A DNA stretch of 64,000 bases from assembly GCA_051985675.1 (NCBI GenBank), contig JBPYFJ010000007.1, positions 1-64,000 of the forward strand, given 5' to 3'. This stretch comes from JAFAXD01 sp051985675 (GTDB taxonomy: Bacteria; Pseudomonadota; Alphaproteobacteria; Rhizobiales; Xanthobacteraceae). The position numbers and the translations under genes are program-made. The notes beneath the pieces were generated by a model. That model searched no databases. It worked only from the letters and a program-made list of their open reading frames with translations, and had not been told where the DNA came from. This document shows positions 43,880 through 52,393 of the stretch, piece by piece. How positions within the stretch are numbered: the first letter of the stretch is position 1; the number at the start of each line of letters is the position of its first letter.

Positions 43880-45106
43880 TCAGGCCAGGTCCGGCTGCCG
43901 CTCGAGGCGAACCGCGGGCGACAGCAAAATGACCGCAGCCTGAAGGACGAACCCCAGCGCCGCGAGCACGAGGCAGGCGGGGGCGCCAAAAAGCCCCCCT
44001 ACCAAAGCCCCGATCGCGGCGCCGAGGGGTCGTGCCCCATAGGCGAGGCTGTTGATTGCTGAGACGCGGCCGAGCAGATCGCGCGGCGTCACGGTTTGGC
44101 GCAAGGTGGTCGTGCTCACGACCCAGACAATCGGGCCTGCGCCCATCAAGAAGAAGCTCAGCGCCGCCAACAATCCCGACGGAACCGCAACCGTCAGCAG
44201 CATTATGAATGCCGCAGCCACGCCGCAGATCGGGCCGATCGCCACCACACTACCAAGGCGCAGTCCGCGCATGATTCGCGCCGCGAACGCAGCGCCGACG
44301 ATCATGCCAACCCCGAATGCCGCCAGGGTCAGGCCCACGCCCGTGGCGGAGAGCTGCAGCGCGTGGATCGCGTATGGCACATAGATCGCCTGAATCACGA
44401 ACAACGCCGTGTTGAAAATGAACTGCGTCAGAAAGATCGGTCGCAGCAGTGGATGACGCAGGACAAACGCGGCGCCTTCGCGCACTTCGGTCAGCGGGTG
44501 ACGCGACGAACCGAACGCGGTAGGCGGTTCATTGATGCCGGCGAGGAGAATCACTGCGCTCGCCGACAGCAAGACCGCGACTGCGAACGCCAAGCTGCCG
44601 CCGATCCAACCGACCAGCGCGCCGCCAAGTGCCGGGCCAGCCGCAAACGCGGTCGTCCGGGCAAGCTCGATCCGCCCGTTGGCAACGGGCAGTGCATCGG
44701 GCTCGACCAGCGCCGGCACAAGCGCGGGCGCGGCGACGCTGAATGCGACGGTGCCGCAGGCACCGACGAAGCCAAGCAACGCAAGCAGGAACAGGTTCAA
44801 GCCGCCCAGCGTCACGAATGCGGTTATGACAAGCAAGGAGACGACGCGAAGGAACTCTGCACGCGACATCAGGCGCGCGCGCGGCATGCGGTCCGCCCAC
44901 ACGCCGGCGGGAATCGAGAACAGCAAAAAGGGAAGTGTCTGCGCGGTCTGCAGCACCCCGGTTGCGGTTTCGCCGGCGCCGAGCAAGAGCACGGCAACAA
45001 GCGGAGATGCCGCAAGACCAATCTGCTCAGCAAGCTGGGCCGCCAGATTGGACCACGCCAAGCGCTGAAAGGCGGGCGGCAGTGGAACGTTCGAATGCTC
45101 GCGCAT
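43880..45106 (-). CDS. MFS transporter (EntS-like exporter family)
   Basis: A 408-residue integral membrane protein from ATG 45106 (GTG 45115 possible). Twelve hydrophobic segments are visible, with the MFS loop motif GVWADRMPRARLMSRAE between helices 2 and 3 and a long central loop at about 185-215. It resembles the MFS_3 / EntS branch, which exports siderophores or drugs; the substrate is not predictable. It shares a 266-bp divergent promoter region with ada. No iron-box or other regulator site was recognised on its side. Confidence 0.88.
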   Translation of the reverse strand: MREHSNVPLPPAFQRLAWSNLAAQLAEQIGLAASPLVAVLLLGAGETATGVLQTAQTLPFLLFSIPAGVWADRMPRARLMSRAEFLRVVSLLVITAFVTLGGLNLFLLALLGFVGACGTVAFSVAAPALVPALVEPDALPVANGRIELARTTAFAAGPALGGALVGWIGGSLAFAVAVLLSASAVILLAGINEPPTAFGSSRHPLTEVREGAAFVLRHPLLRPIFLTQFIFNTALFVIQAIYVPYAIHALQLSATGVGLTLAAFGVGMIVGAAFAARIMRGLRLGSVVAIGPICGVAAAFIMLLTVAVPSGLLAALSFFLMGAGPIVWVVSTTTLRQTVTPRDLLGRVSAINSLAYGARPLGAAIGALVGGLFGAPACLVLAALGFVLQAAVILLSPAVRLERQPDLA

Positions 45107-45273
45107 GGGAGACACCTATCGGTTCAGGAGAACGCGATATGGCGCGCCAGCATGGAGCGGGCACTCCGGCCTTTGCGGTCGAATTCGAACCCCGAGCGGC
45201 GAGGGCGAGCGGTATGATCTTGTAGCTGATCCCCAGGAAGCGGGTCGCCTGCAGCGCCGCCAGTGCCTATCTG

Positions 45274-45286
45274 AATTTGGCAGCAA
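45274..45286 (+). promoter_or_regulatory. Candidate Ada box upstream of ada
   Basis: AAT (45274-45276), six bases, then GCAA (45283-45286): the A-box/B-box spacing AAT-N6-GCAA to which methylated Ada binds at its E. coli promoters. It lies 86 bp before the ada start. A TAAATT element at 45314-45319 could be a -10. The motif is short, so chance is possible. Confidence 0.45.
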
Positions 45287-45372
45287 GGAGCGGAGTGCGT
45301 GCGCCACCCCCTGCCCTAAATTGACAGGAGGCGGCGGCAACGCCGTCCGTCCAATCCTCAAGGAGGAGCGCA

Positions 45373-46458
45373 ATGTTGTCTTCAGCAACAGATGCAACCA
45401 AGCATCCGGTCGGTTTCCTGAGCGATGATGCGCGCTGGGAGGCGGTGCGCCGGCGCGCCCCCGCGGCCGATGGCGCGTTCTATTATTCGGTCCGCACCAC
45501 CGGTGTGTATTGTCGGCCTTCGTGCGCCGCCCGCCTGGCACGACGCGAAAACGTCGAGTTTCACCTGACGTGCGCGGACGCAGAGCGCGCCGGGTTTCGG
45601 CCGTGCAAACGATGCCGGCCCAACGAAGCCGGGTTGGCGGAGCGTCACGCTGCCGCGGTGGCGAAAGCCTGCAGCCTGATTGATGAGGCGGACGAGATGC
45701 CACGACTCGACGCGCTGGCCGCTGCGGTTGGCTTAAGCACTTACCATTTCCATCGCGTGTTCAAATCGGTCACCGGGGTCACGCCAAAAGCCTACGCCGA
45801 CGCGCGCCGCGGTGAACGCGTGCGCCAGGAGCTCGGGCGCAGCGAGACGGTAACGCAGGCGATTTATGGTGCGGGGTTCAACTCCAACGGCCGTTTCTAT
45901 GCGGCGTCCGACAGCCTTCTTGGCATGACGCCGACGCAATACCGAACCGGCGGGAACGGCAATGTGATCCGGTTCGCGGTCGGCGAGTGTTCGCTCGGTT
46001 CGATCCTGGTGGCGGCGACCGACAAGGGCGTGTGCGCGATCGAGTTCGGCGATGATCCCGACGTATTGGTGCACGCGCTGCAGGATCGCTTTCCGAAAGC
46101 GCAGCTGGTCGGCGGTGACCATACATTCGAACAATTGGTCGCCAAGGTCGTCGGCTTTATCGAGGCACCAGGACAAGGGCTCGATCTGCCGCTCGATATC
46201 CGTGGAACTGCATTCCAGAAACGGGTGTGGAACGCGATCCGCGACATCCCGGCGGGCGCGACCGCGAGCTACGCCGACCTCGCCCGGCGCATCGGGCGCC
46301 CGAGCGCGAGCCGTGCGGTGGCCCAGGCATGCGCATCCAATACGCTCGCCGTCGCAATCCCGTGCCATCGGGTGGTGCGACGCGATGGCGGCCTGTCCGG
46401 CTACCGTTGGGGCGTTGAGCGCAAGGAAGCCTTGCTGACGCGGGAGACGGCTGCATGA
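45373..46458 (+). CDS. ada: Ada: methyl-DNA-responsive regulator and O6-methylguanine-DNA methyltransferase
   Basis: A 361-residue full-length Ada. The N-terminal zinc domain has C47, C51, C78 and C81 (VYCRPSC, FRPCKRC) with E. coli spacing, so it can repair methylphosphotriesters and act as the switch. An AraC-type helix-turn-helix spans about residues 95-185 (LDALAAAVGLSTYHFHRVFKSVTG). The C-terminal alkyltransferase has the acceptor C331 in AIPCHRVV. AAGGAGGAG precedes the ATG. Its stop overlaps the next gene by 4 nt, forming an adaptive-response operon. Confidence 0.97.
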   Translation: MLSSATDATKHPVGFLSDDARWEAVRRRAPAADGAFYYSVRTTGVYCRPSCAARLARRENVEFHLTCADAERAGFRPCKRCRPNEAGLAERHAAAVAKACSLIDEADEMPRLDALAAAVGLSTYHFHRVFKSVTGVTPKAYADARRGERVRQELGRSETVTQAIYGAGFNSNGRFYAASDSLLGMTPTQYRTGGNGNVIRFAVGECSLGSILVAATDKGVCAIEFGDDPDVLVHALQDRFPKAQLVGGDHTFEQLVAKVVGFIEAPGQGLDLPLDIRGTAFQKRVWNAIRDIPAGATASYADLARRIGRPSASRAVAQACASNTLAVAIPCHRVVRRDGGLSGYRWGVERKEALLTRETAA

Positions 46459-47207
46459 CCGCACAATCTCCGGTTCGGCGCGCCGATGCAGGCCTGCCGC
46501 CGCCCGTCGCCGAGCGCGTCGACGCACTGGATTGGGCGGCGATTGCTGCGCGCCTCGACGACTTCGGCTGCGCGACGACCGGCGTCGTGCTTGCCCCCGA
46601 GCAGTGCGCGGCACTTGCGCGGACCTACGACTCCGACGCGATCTTTCGCAGCCGAGTCGTGATGGCCCAGCATGGCTTCGGCCGCGGCGAGTACAAGTAT
46701 TTCAGCTATCCGTTGCCCGATCTGGTGGCGAGGCTGCGCGATGCGCTCTATCCACCGCTCGCAGAGATTGCCAACCGCTGGAACGAGGCGATGGATGTCG
46801 AGGCGCGCTTTCCGCGCGTCCACGCCGATTACCTCAAGCGCTGTCATCGGGCAGGACAGACCAAGCCGACACCGCTGCTGCTGCAATACGGCGCCGGCGA
46901 CTACAACTGCCTGCACCAGGATCTCTACGGCGAGCTTGTGTTTCCGCTCCAAGTCACCGTGTTGCTGGCTCGGCCCGGCGAGGACTTCGCCGGCGGAGAG
47001 TTTGTGTTGACCGAGCAGCGTCCGCGCATGCAGTCGCGCGCCGAGGTCGTGCAGCTCGCATATGGCGAAGCCGTGATCTTCCCGGTGCATCATCGTCCAG
47101 TGCACGGCACCCGCGGGGTCTACCGGGTCAACATGCGGCACGGCGTGAGCCGCGTACGTTCCGGCCGCCGGCACACCCTGGGCGTCATTTTCCATGATGC
47201 GAAATAA
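46455..47207 (+). CDS. 2-oxoglutarate/Fe(II) oxygenase in the ada operon
   Basis: A 250-residue double-stranded beta-helix oxygenase. Iron ligands are H154 and D156 in CLHQDLYG and H217 in RPVHGTRG; R224 or R228 would bind 2-oxoglutarate (VYRVNMRHG). It does not look like AlkB: the strand order around HxD and the C-terminus resembles prolyl-4-hydroxylase-type proteins. ATG 46455 overlaps the ada stop (ATGA), so it should be made together with Ada and is probably part of alkylation defence. Its substrate is unknown. Confidence 0.88.
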   Translation: MTAQSPVRRADAGLPPPVAERVDALDWAAIAARLDDFGCATTGVVLAPEQCAALARTYDSDAIFRSRVVMAQHGFGRGEYKYFSYPLPDLVARLRDALYPPLAEIANRWNEAMDVEARFPRVHADYLKRCHRAGQTKPTPLLLQYGAGDYNCLHQDLYGELVFPLQVTVLLARPGEDFAGGEFVLTEQRPRMQSRAEVVQLAYGEAVIFPVHHRPVHGTRGVYRVNMRHGVSRVRSGRRHTLGVIFHDAK

Positions 47208-47230
47208 GCGGCGCGTATTATTTTCGCTTG

Positions 47231-47914
47231 ATGACCGAGGCGCCCAATACCGTCCTTGAAACTCCCCTCGCCAAAGTGCGCAGTGCGATCGCGAGCGCCT
47301 GTGCGGAGGCTAGGCGCGATCCCGCGTCAGTGACGCTCGTCGCCGTCTCAAAGACGTTCGACGCTGACGCGATCGAACCGGTGCTGAGCGAAGGCCAGCG
47401 CGTCTTTGGCGAAAACCGCGTCCAGGAAGCGCGGGCCAAGTGGCCCCCGCTCCGCGCGCATTATCCCAACGTCGAACTGCACCTGATCGGCCCGCTGCAG
47501 TCCAACAAGGCAAAGGAGGCCGTGCAGTTCTTCGATGCGATCCACGCGGTGGACCGGCCCAGCCTGTGCGCGGCGTTGGCCAAGGAAATCCACAAACAGG
47601 GGCGCGCCCCGCTGCTCTTTGTCGAGATCAACACGGGTGCAGAGCCCCAGAAATCCGGGGTCTTGCCGGAAGAGGCCGATGCATTTCTGAGAACGTGTCG
47701 CGAGACCTATGGGCTCGCGATCGGGGGCTTGATGTGTATCCCTCCCCTCAACGAGGCGCCTGCGCCGCATTTCGCCCTCACGGCCAAAATTGCGGCGCGC
47801 AACGGGCTTCGGTTGCTCTCGATGGGCATGACCGCCGATTTCCCGCTCGCAATCCGCCTCGGCGCGACCCATGTCCGTGTTGGGACCGCGATTTTTGGCT
47901 CGCGGCACAACTAA
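47231..47914 (+). CDS. YggS family PLP-binding homeostasis protein
   Basis: A 227-residue single-domain alanine-racemase-fold protein that binds pyridoxal phosphate without known catalysis and helps keep PLP and amino-acid pools balanced. The PLP lysine is in VTLVAVSKTF; GENRVQEARAKW, HLIGPLQSNKAKEAV and LSMGMTADFPLAIRLGATHVRVGTAIFG are family blocks. ATG 47231 directly follows a TTG at 47228. It starts 23 bp after the oxygenase gene and may be read from the ada promoter. Confidence 0.96.
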   Translation: MTEAPNTVLETPLAKVRSAIASACAEARRDPASVTLVAVSKTFDADAIEPVLSEGQRVFGENRVQEARAKWPPLRAHYPNVELHLIGPLQSNKAKEAVQFFDAIHAVDRPSLCAALAKEIHKQGRAPLLFVEINTGAEPQKSGVLPEEADAFLRTCRETYGLAIGGLMCIPPLNEAPAPHFALTAKIAARNGLRLLSMGMTADFPLAIRLGATHVRVGTAIFGSRHN

Positions 47915-47919
47915 TCTAA

Positions 47920-48468
47920 CTACTGAATCTCGATTCGCGTCTTTGGCCCCACCCGCGACAGCAGCCACCGCAACCGCTTGCACTCAAGGGCCACACAACC
48001 CGCGGTCGGGCCGAATCCCGGGCGGGCAACGTGGATGAAAACCGCGCTGCCACGGCCCGCGACCCGCGGGCGGCTATTGTGGTCGAGCTCGATAATCAGG
48101 TCGTAGAGGTGGTCGAAGCGCCACAGGCGATCGCCGGGCTCGTCCGCGCGGCGCCGGACTGCACGATTGTACCGACGGTCGGCCGGGTCTTCGATCCACG
48201 CGTCATTGGGTTCGATGCGCCGCACCGGTAGCAGTGTGCTCGGCCGCCGCAGCCGGTCCGCGCGCCACCAGAGCCGTACCAGTCGGAACGAGCCGCGGGG
48301 TGTCGCGCCATCGCCTTCGCGCTTGTTGGCCGCAATCCCGGAGCGGCCGAGCGCCACCGGAATTCGCTGCAAACCGACGGCCACCCAGCCCCGCGCCCGC
48401 GCAGCCGGGCGGCTCGCCACGCGAATCACGGCGATCTGCCCTACAATGCCGCGCTGTCGTGGACCCAT
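47920..48468 (-). CDS. L,D-transpeptidase (YkuD domain)
   Basis: A 182-residue protein from ATG 48468. The YkuD active-site motif is visible as HVARPGFGPTAGCVAL, with the catalytic cysteine in TAGC and the conserved histidine upstream. Such enzymes make 3-3 peptidoglycan crosslinks or attach proteins to the wall. No convincing signal peptide is seen; a longer frame to 48555 does not supply one either. This small YkuD type is often annotated as an L,D-transpeptidase catalytic domain protein and may act differently. It converges on yggS. Confidence 0.87.
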   Translation of the reverse strand: MGPRQRGIVGQIAVIRVASRPAARARGWVAVGLQRIPVALGRSGIAANKREGDGATPRGSFRLVRLWWRADRLRRPSTLLPVRRIEPNDAWIEDPADRRYNRAVRRRADEPGDRLWRFDHLYDLIIELDHNSRPRVAGRGSAVFIHVARPGFGPTAGCVALECKRLRWLLSRVGPKTRIEIQ

Positions 48469-48547
48469 CTTGCCCCTATCGCGTTCATCACCAACTTGCT
48501 CTTTTGCCCCCGCATGGTCTATTGCCCGCTGAAACGCCAGAGACAAC

Positions 48548-49234
48548 ATGCCCAATACCCGAACGATCTTGATCGTCGACGACGACGCCGAATTGCGCGA
48601 CGCGCTCGTCGAGCAACTGTCCCTGCACGAGGAATTTCACGCGATTGCGGTTGATACCGGCACCAAGGGGGTGCAGTCGGCCAAGGCAGGTCAGATCGAC
48701 CTGGTGATCATGGACGTCGAGCTGCCGGATATCGATGGGCGCGAGGCCGTACGCATCTTGCGCAAGAACGGCTTCAAATCGCCGATCATTATGCTGACGG
48801 GTCACGACACCGATTCCGATACGATCCTGGGGCTCGAGTCGGGCGCTAACGACTACGTTCCCAAGCCATTCCGTTTCGCCGTGTTGTTGGCGCGTATTCG
48901 CGCGCAGCTGCGTCAGCACGAGGCGAGCGAAGACGCGGTGTTTGCAATTGGGCCGTACACGTTTCGACCGAGCTCGAAGCTGCTGGTCAATCCCGCGGGT
49001 AACAAGGTGCGCCTGACCGAGAAGGAAACCGCGATCCTGCGCTACCTCTATCGGGCCGGGCAGAAGCCGGTGGCCCGCGATGTGCTGCTGCAGGAGGTGT
49101 GGGGCTACAACTCCGGAGTCACCACGCACACCCTCGAAACTCACATCTATCGCTTGCGTCAGAAGGTTGAAAAAGACGCGGCTAACCCCGCGATCCTGGT
49201 GACCGATGCTGGCGGCTACAAGTTAGTGCCCTAG
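48548..49234 (+). CDS. OmpR-family response regulator (CenR-like)
   Basis: A 228-residue regulator. The receiver domain has phospho-acceptor D56 (VIMDVELPD), the acidic pocket in VDDDAELRD, and PKPFRFAVLLARIRAQLRQHE at its end. The winged-helix output domain contains LTEKETAILRYLYRAGQKPVARDVLLQEVWGYNSGVTTHTLETHIYRLRQK. It is highly conserved in alphaproteobacteria and resembles CenR, an essential cell-envelope regulator in Caulobacter and Rhodobacter; I recall this rather than can prove it. No histidine kinase is adjacent. Confidence 0.9.
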   Translation: MPNTRTILIVDDDAELRDALVEQLSLHEEFHAIAVDTGTKGVQSAKAGQIDLVIMDVELPDIDGREAVRILRKNGFKSPIIMLTGHDTDSDTILGLESGANDYVPKPFRFAVLLARIRAQLRQHEASEDAVFAIGPYTFRPSSKLLVNPAGNKVRLTEKETAILRYLYRAGQKPVARDVLLQEVWGYNSGVTTHTLETHIYRLRQKVEKDAANPAILVTDAGGYKLVP

Positions 49235-49318
49235 TGGTGGGTACTGGCAGGGGCATGCCCCACAAGCGGCGAGCCGGTCGAGTGCGAGGGGCATGCTCAA
49301 CCATGAGGCCTCTTTGAT

Positions 49319-49371
49319 CCCGAAGTTCGTGTCAAAGCGGGCCGCACGAGTTTACGAACTTCGAAATCGGG
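49319..49371. repeat. Intergenic palindrome upstream of the cyclic-nucleotide-binding gene
   Basis: CGAAGTTCGT (49321-49330) and ACGAACTTCG (49354-49363) form a perfect 10-bp stem with a 23-nt loop, flanked by CCC and CGGG that can extend it. It lies in the 144-bp gap after the response regulator, which also holds two copies of GGGGCATGC. It could be a terminator or a dispersed repeat. Confidence 0.65.
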
Positions 49372-49378
49372 GCCCTGG

Positions 49379-49846
49379 GTGTCCATCGAGGACGATGTCG
49401 CGTTCCTAGAGCAGGTGCCGACGCTTGCCGTGCTCGGCCGGCCGGCGTTGCGCATCCTCGCAATCGGAGCGGAAAGCCGACATGTTGCTGCCGGTGAGAT
49501 CCTGTTTCGTGCTGGTGACCGGGCAGATGCGGGATTTGTGGTTCAGCAGGGTTCGCTCACCCTGCGAACGGGAGAACACGACGGCGTTCATCAGACTGCT
49601 GTTGCCACCCGCGGCATGCTGATTAATGAATTTGCCCTGTTCACCGACACGAACCGCACCGTCACGGCGATTGCGCTGACACCCACGACAGTGATGCGAA
49701 TTCCGCGCAACCTGTTCCTGCGAATGCTCGAGGGTTTTCCGGACGCCGCCGGCCAGTTGCGCGCCCACATGGCATCGCGCGTCGATCGCACGGCGCGCGA
49801 CATTGTCGGTATGCGCGAGGCCTTTACCGGCAAACCCGACGCCTGA
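49379..49846 (+). CDS. Cyclic-nucleotide-binding domain protein without DNA-binding domain
   Basis: A 155-residue protein from GTG 49379. It is a single Crp-type cyclic-nucleotide-binding beta-barrel: HVAAGEILFRAGDRADAGFVVQQGSLTLR, then INEFALFTDTNRTVTAIALTPTTVMRIPRNLF, ending in a long C-helix. The C-terminal helix-turn-helix of Crp/Fnr regulators is absent, so it is a sensor or partner protein rather than a transcription factor. The phosphate-binding cassette is degenerate (INEF instead of GE-rich), so ligand binding is uncertain. It is convergent with the GMC oxidoreductase gene. Confidence 0.87.
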   Translation: MSIEDDVAFLEQVPTLAVLGRPALRILAIGAESRHVAAGEILFRAGDRADAGFVVQQGSLTLRTGEHDGVHQTAVATRGMLINEFALFTDTNRTVTAIALTPTTVMRIPRNLFLRMLEGFPDAAGQLRAHMASRVDRTARDIVGMREAFTGKPDA

Positions 49847-49862
49847 GCCCTCGCCTCGACGG

Positions 49863-51497
49863 TTACAGCTGCGCCGGCGCCAGCGGGCTGCGCCCGCGGA
49901 TGAGATCGGACGCCTTTTCGGCAATCATCACGACCGGCGCATTGATGTTGCCGCCAACGATATCAGGCAAGACCGACGCGTCGACAACGCGCAATCCCTC
50001 GACACCGTGCACCCTCAGCTCGGCATCAACCACGCTGGTTGGATCCGAGGCCGGGCCCATCCGGCAGGTGCCAAGCGGGTGATGGACATCGACCGCAGTC
50101 GCTTTGATCAAGGCATCGATATCGGCGTCGCTGGTTTTGGCGGCCCCCGGGAGAACTTCCGGCCCGCGAAACTGATCGAATGGCTTCTGGTGAGCAATCT
50201 CGCGGAAGATGCGCACGCCTGCACGCAATGTCTTCCAGTCATACTCGGCCTTGAGGAAATTTTGCTGAATGCGAATCGCCTTGGTTGGGTCGGCGGAAGC
50301 GAGTTGCAGCCGGCCGCGGCTTTCCGGGCGCAACGCGACCACCCGGCAGCCCCAGCCATCCGGAAACGGCCGCTCGAACGGCCAATAAGGCTTGGCGGTT
50401 ATCGGCGCGGCGGCCATCATCATCTGCAAGTCGGGCAGCCGCACTTCCGGATTGCTCTTGATGAAACCGATCAGGCCGACCGGGAGGTCGTTCGCAAAAC
50501 CCGTCCCGAAACAATAGGTTTTCGCACATTCATAGAGGAGGCGGTCGTAGCGAAGTTTTTGCGGGAACGGCCCCGGCTCATTACGCGCGAACACGACCAA
50601 CACCGACAGATGGTCCTGCAGGTTCTTGCCGACGCCCTTGAGTGAAACGCGGGTCGAGATTTGCAGGGCGCCGAGTTCGTCTGGATCGCCGATGCCCGAC
50701 AGCATCAAAAGTTGCGGCGAGTTGATGACGCCTCCCGCCAGCACGACCTCCCGTTCGGCGCGCATGGTCCGTCGGTGCCCGTGTTGCAGGATCTCGATCC
50801 CGACGGCGCGATGTCCCTCAAACAGCACGCCGGTCGCGTGCGCATGGGTTAGGACCCGCAGGTTCTTGCGCCGCAGGGCCGGATAAAGATAGGCAACCGC
50901 GCAGCTGCAGCGCCTGCCGCCGCGGATAGTGTATTGGCTTTGACCGAAACCCTGTTGCTGAGCGCCGTTGAAATCGTCGGTCAGTTCAAATCCGGCAGCG
51001 ACGACGGCGTGGGTGCTCGCCTCTACCAACGGGTCGCGGTAGGTCGAAAAGCGGGTGGTCAATGGCCCGTCGCCGCCCCTATAGGTGCTTGCGCCCCCCT
51101 CCCATGATTCCTGCTTGCGGAAGTACGGCAGGCAGTGCGCGTAGGACCAAGTCGGCAGCCCGCGCGTGGCCCATTGATCATAGTCGGCGCGATTGCCGCG
51201 CACGTAGGCCATTGCGTTGATCGCCGAGGAGCCACCGATCACTTTGCCACGCGCACATTCGACCGCGCGCCCGTTGACGTTCTCCTCCGGCTCGCAGTCG
51301 TACATCCAGTCGTGCAACCGCTGCTCGTAGATCTGACCCCACGCCAGCGGGATATCGATGCGGGGATCGCGGTCCCACCCGCCCGCCTCCAGCAACAGCA
51401 CGCGGACGTCGGCATCTTCGCTCAGCCTGCCCGCCAGCGTGCAGCCCGCGGATCCGGCGCCGACAATAATGTAATCGTAGCTTTCGGGCTGCTGCAT
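49863..51497 (-). CDS. GMC-family FAD-dependent oxidoreductase (choline-dehydrogenase-like)
   Basis: A 544-residue flavoprotein from ATG 51497 behind GGAGGAGGG. The N-terminal Rossmann motif is DYIIVGAGSAGCTLAGRLSED; GGSSAINAMAYVRGN is GMC signature 1, and LAGGVINSPQLLMLSGIG is signature 2. The catalytic histidine region is HHPLGTCRMG and the C-terminus reads NINAPVVMIAEKASDLIRG. The substrate could be choline, a polyol or another alcohol; no betaine genes are nearby. No signal peptide. Converges on the cyclic-nucleotide-binding gene. Confidence 0.92.
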   Translation of the reverse strand: MQQPESYDYIIVGAGSAGCTLAGRLSEDADVRVLLLEAGGWDRDPRIDIPLAWGQIYEQRLHDWMYDCEPEENVNGRAVECARGKVIGGSSAINAMAYVRGNRADYDQWATRGLPTWSYAHCLPYFRKQESWEGGASTYRGGDGPLTTRFSTYRDPLVEASTHAVVAAGFELTDDFNGAQQQGFGQSQYTIRGGRRCSCAVAYLYPALRRKNLRVLTHAHATGVLFEGHRAVGIEILQHGHRRTMRAEREVVLAGGVINSPQLLMLSGIGDPDELGALQISTRVSLKGVGKNLQDHLSVLVVFARNEPGPFPQKLRYDRLLYECAKTYCFGTGFANDLPVGLIGFIKSNPEVRLPDLQMMMAAAPITAKPYWPFERPFPDGWGCRVVALRPESRGRLQLASADPTKAIRIQQNFLKAEYDWKTLRAGVRIFREIAHQKPFDQFRGPEVLPGAAKTSDADIDALIKATAVDVHHPLGTCRMGPASDPTSVVDAELRVHGVEGLRVVDASVLPDIVGGNINAPVVMIAEKASDLIRGRSPLAPAQL

Positions 51498-51579
51498 CGC
51501 CCTCCTCCGCCTCGTGCCGTCGGCAAACTGCCGCAAGCATGTCACCGGCCAACCAGCCCGGCAATCCGAGGATGAGCGA

Positions 51580-52386
51580 CTAGGTTTCGAGGGTCGTCGT
51601 TACGGGCACGTGATCGGACGGCCGCGACCAGCCGCGCGCCTCGCGTGCAATTTTGATCCCGCGGAAACGGTCGCCCAACGCCGGGCTGACCCAGATGTGA
51701 TCAAGCCGCCGTCCTTTGTCGGCAGCGGCCCAGTCCGGCGCGCGATAGCTCCACCAGGTATAGAGCTTGGTCGGTTCCGGGATGACCGAGCGGGCAATGT
51801 CGATCCAGCCGCCGGCGCGCTGGAAGGCCGTGAGCTTTTCACATTCGACCGGCGTGTGCGACACGACCTTGAGCAATTGCTTATGGCTCCAGACGTCGTG
51901 CTCGAGCGGCGCAACGTTGAGATCACCGACCACGATCGCGCGCGTGTTGCTCGGCCGCAAATCGGGACAGCCGACGAGCTCGTCGAGGAAGCCGAGCTTG
52001 TGCGCGAATTTTGGATTGATCTCGGGGTCCGGCTCGTCGCCGCCCGCCGGCACATAGAAATTGTGCACCTTGATCGGCTCGCGCAAGCCGGCTTTCTCTC
52101 CGAGAATGACCGTGATGTGACGTGAATCGGTCTTGCCGCCGAACTCCGTACGCATGATTGCGTCAAACGGAAAACGCGAGATCACGGCAACGCCGTGGTA
52201 GCCCTTCTGGCCATTCAGGGCGACATATTCATAGCCGAGCCGCTTGAAGCGCCGCAGGGGAAACTTGCCGTCCGGGCACTTAGTTTCCTGAAGGCACAAC
52301 ACATCGGGTCGTGCCGCCTTCAGGAATTTCGCGACCAGGTCGATCCGCAATCGGACCGAGTTGATGTTCCAGGTCGTTAGCGTCAG
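51580..52386 (-). CDS. xth: Exodeoxyribonuclease III (AP endonuclease), non-canonical start
   Basis: Base-excision-repair AP endonuclease and 3'-5' exonuclease. The core is complete: TTWNINSVRLR, VLCLQETKCPD (metal-binding Glu), GGKTDSRHITV, VVGDLNVAP, RRLDHIW and the catalytic pair in SDHVPVT. No ATG, GTG or TTG occurs in frame between an ATG at 52497, deep inside lolA, and the essential WNIN motif. I place the start at CTG 52386, 8 nt after the lolA stop, which gives 268 residues, the length of E. coli XthA. The alternative is a 37-residue extension overlapping lolA. Confidence 0.9.
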   Translation of the reverse strand: MTLTTWNINSVRLRIDLVAKFLKAARPDVLCLQETKCPDGKFPLRRFKRLGYEYVALNGQKGYHGVAVISRFPFDAIMRTEFGGKTDSRHITVILGEKAGLREPIKVHNFYVPAGGDEPDPEINPKFAHKLGFLDELVGCPDLRPSNTRAIVVGDLNVAPLEHDVWSHKQLLKVVSHTPVECEKLTAFQRAGGWIDIARSVIPEPTKLYTWWSYRAPDWAAADKGRRLDHIWVSPALGDRFRGIKIAREARGWSRPSDHVPVTTTLET

Positions 52387-52393
52387 CGATCGA

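Noticed and set aside
45170..45200. TTCGAACCCC resembling a tRNA T-loop.
   Set aside because: No matching acceptor, D-arm or anticodon stem around it.
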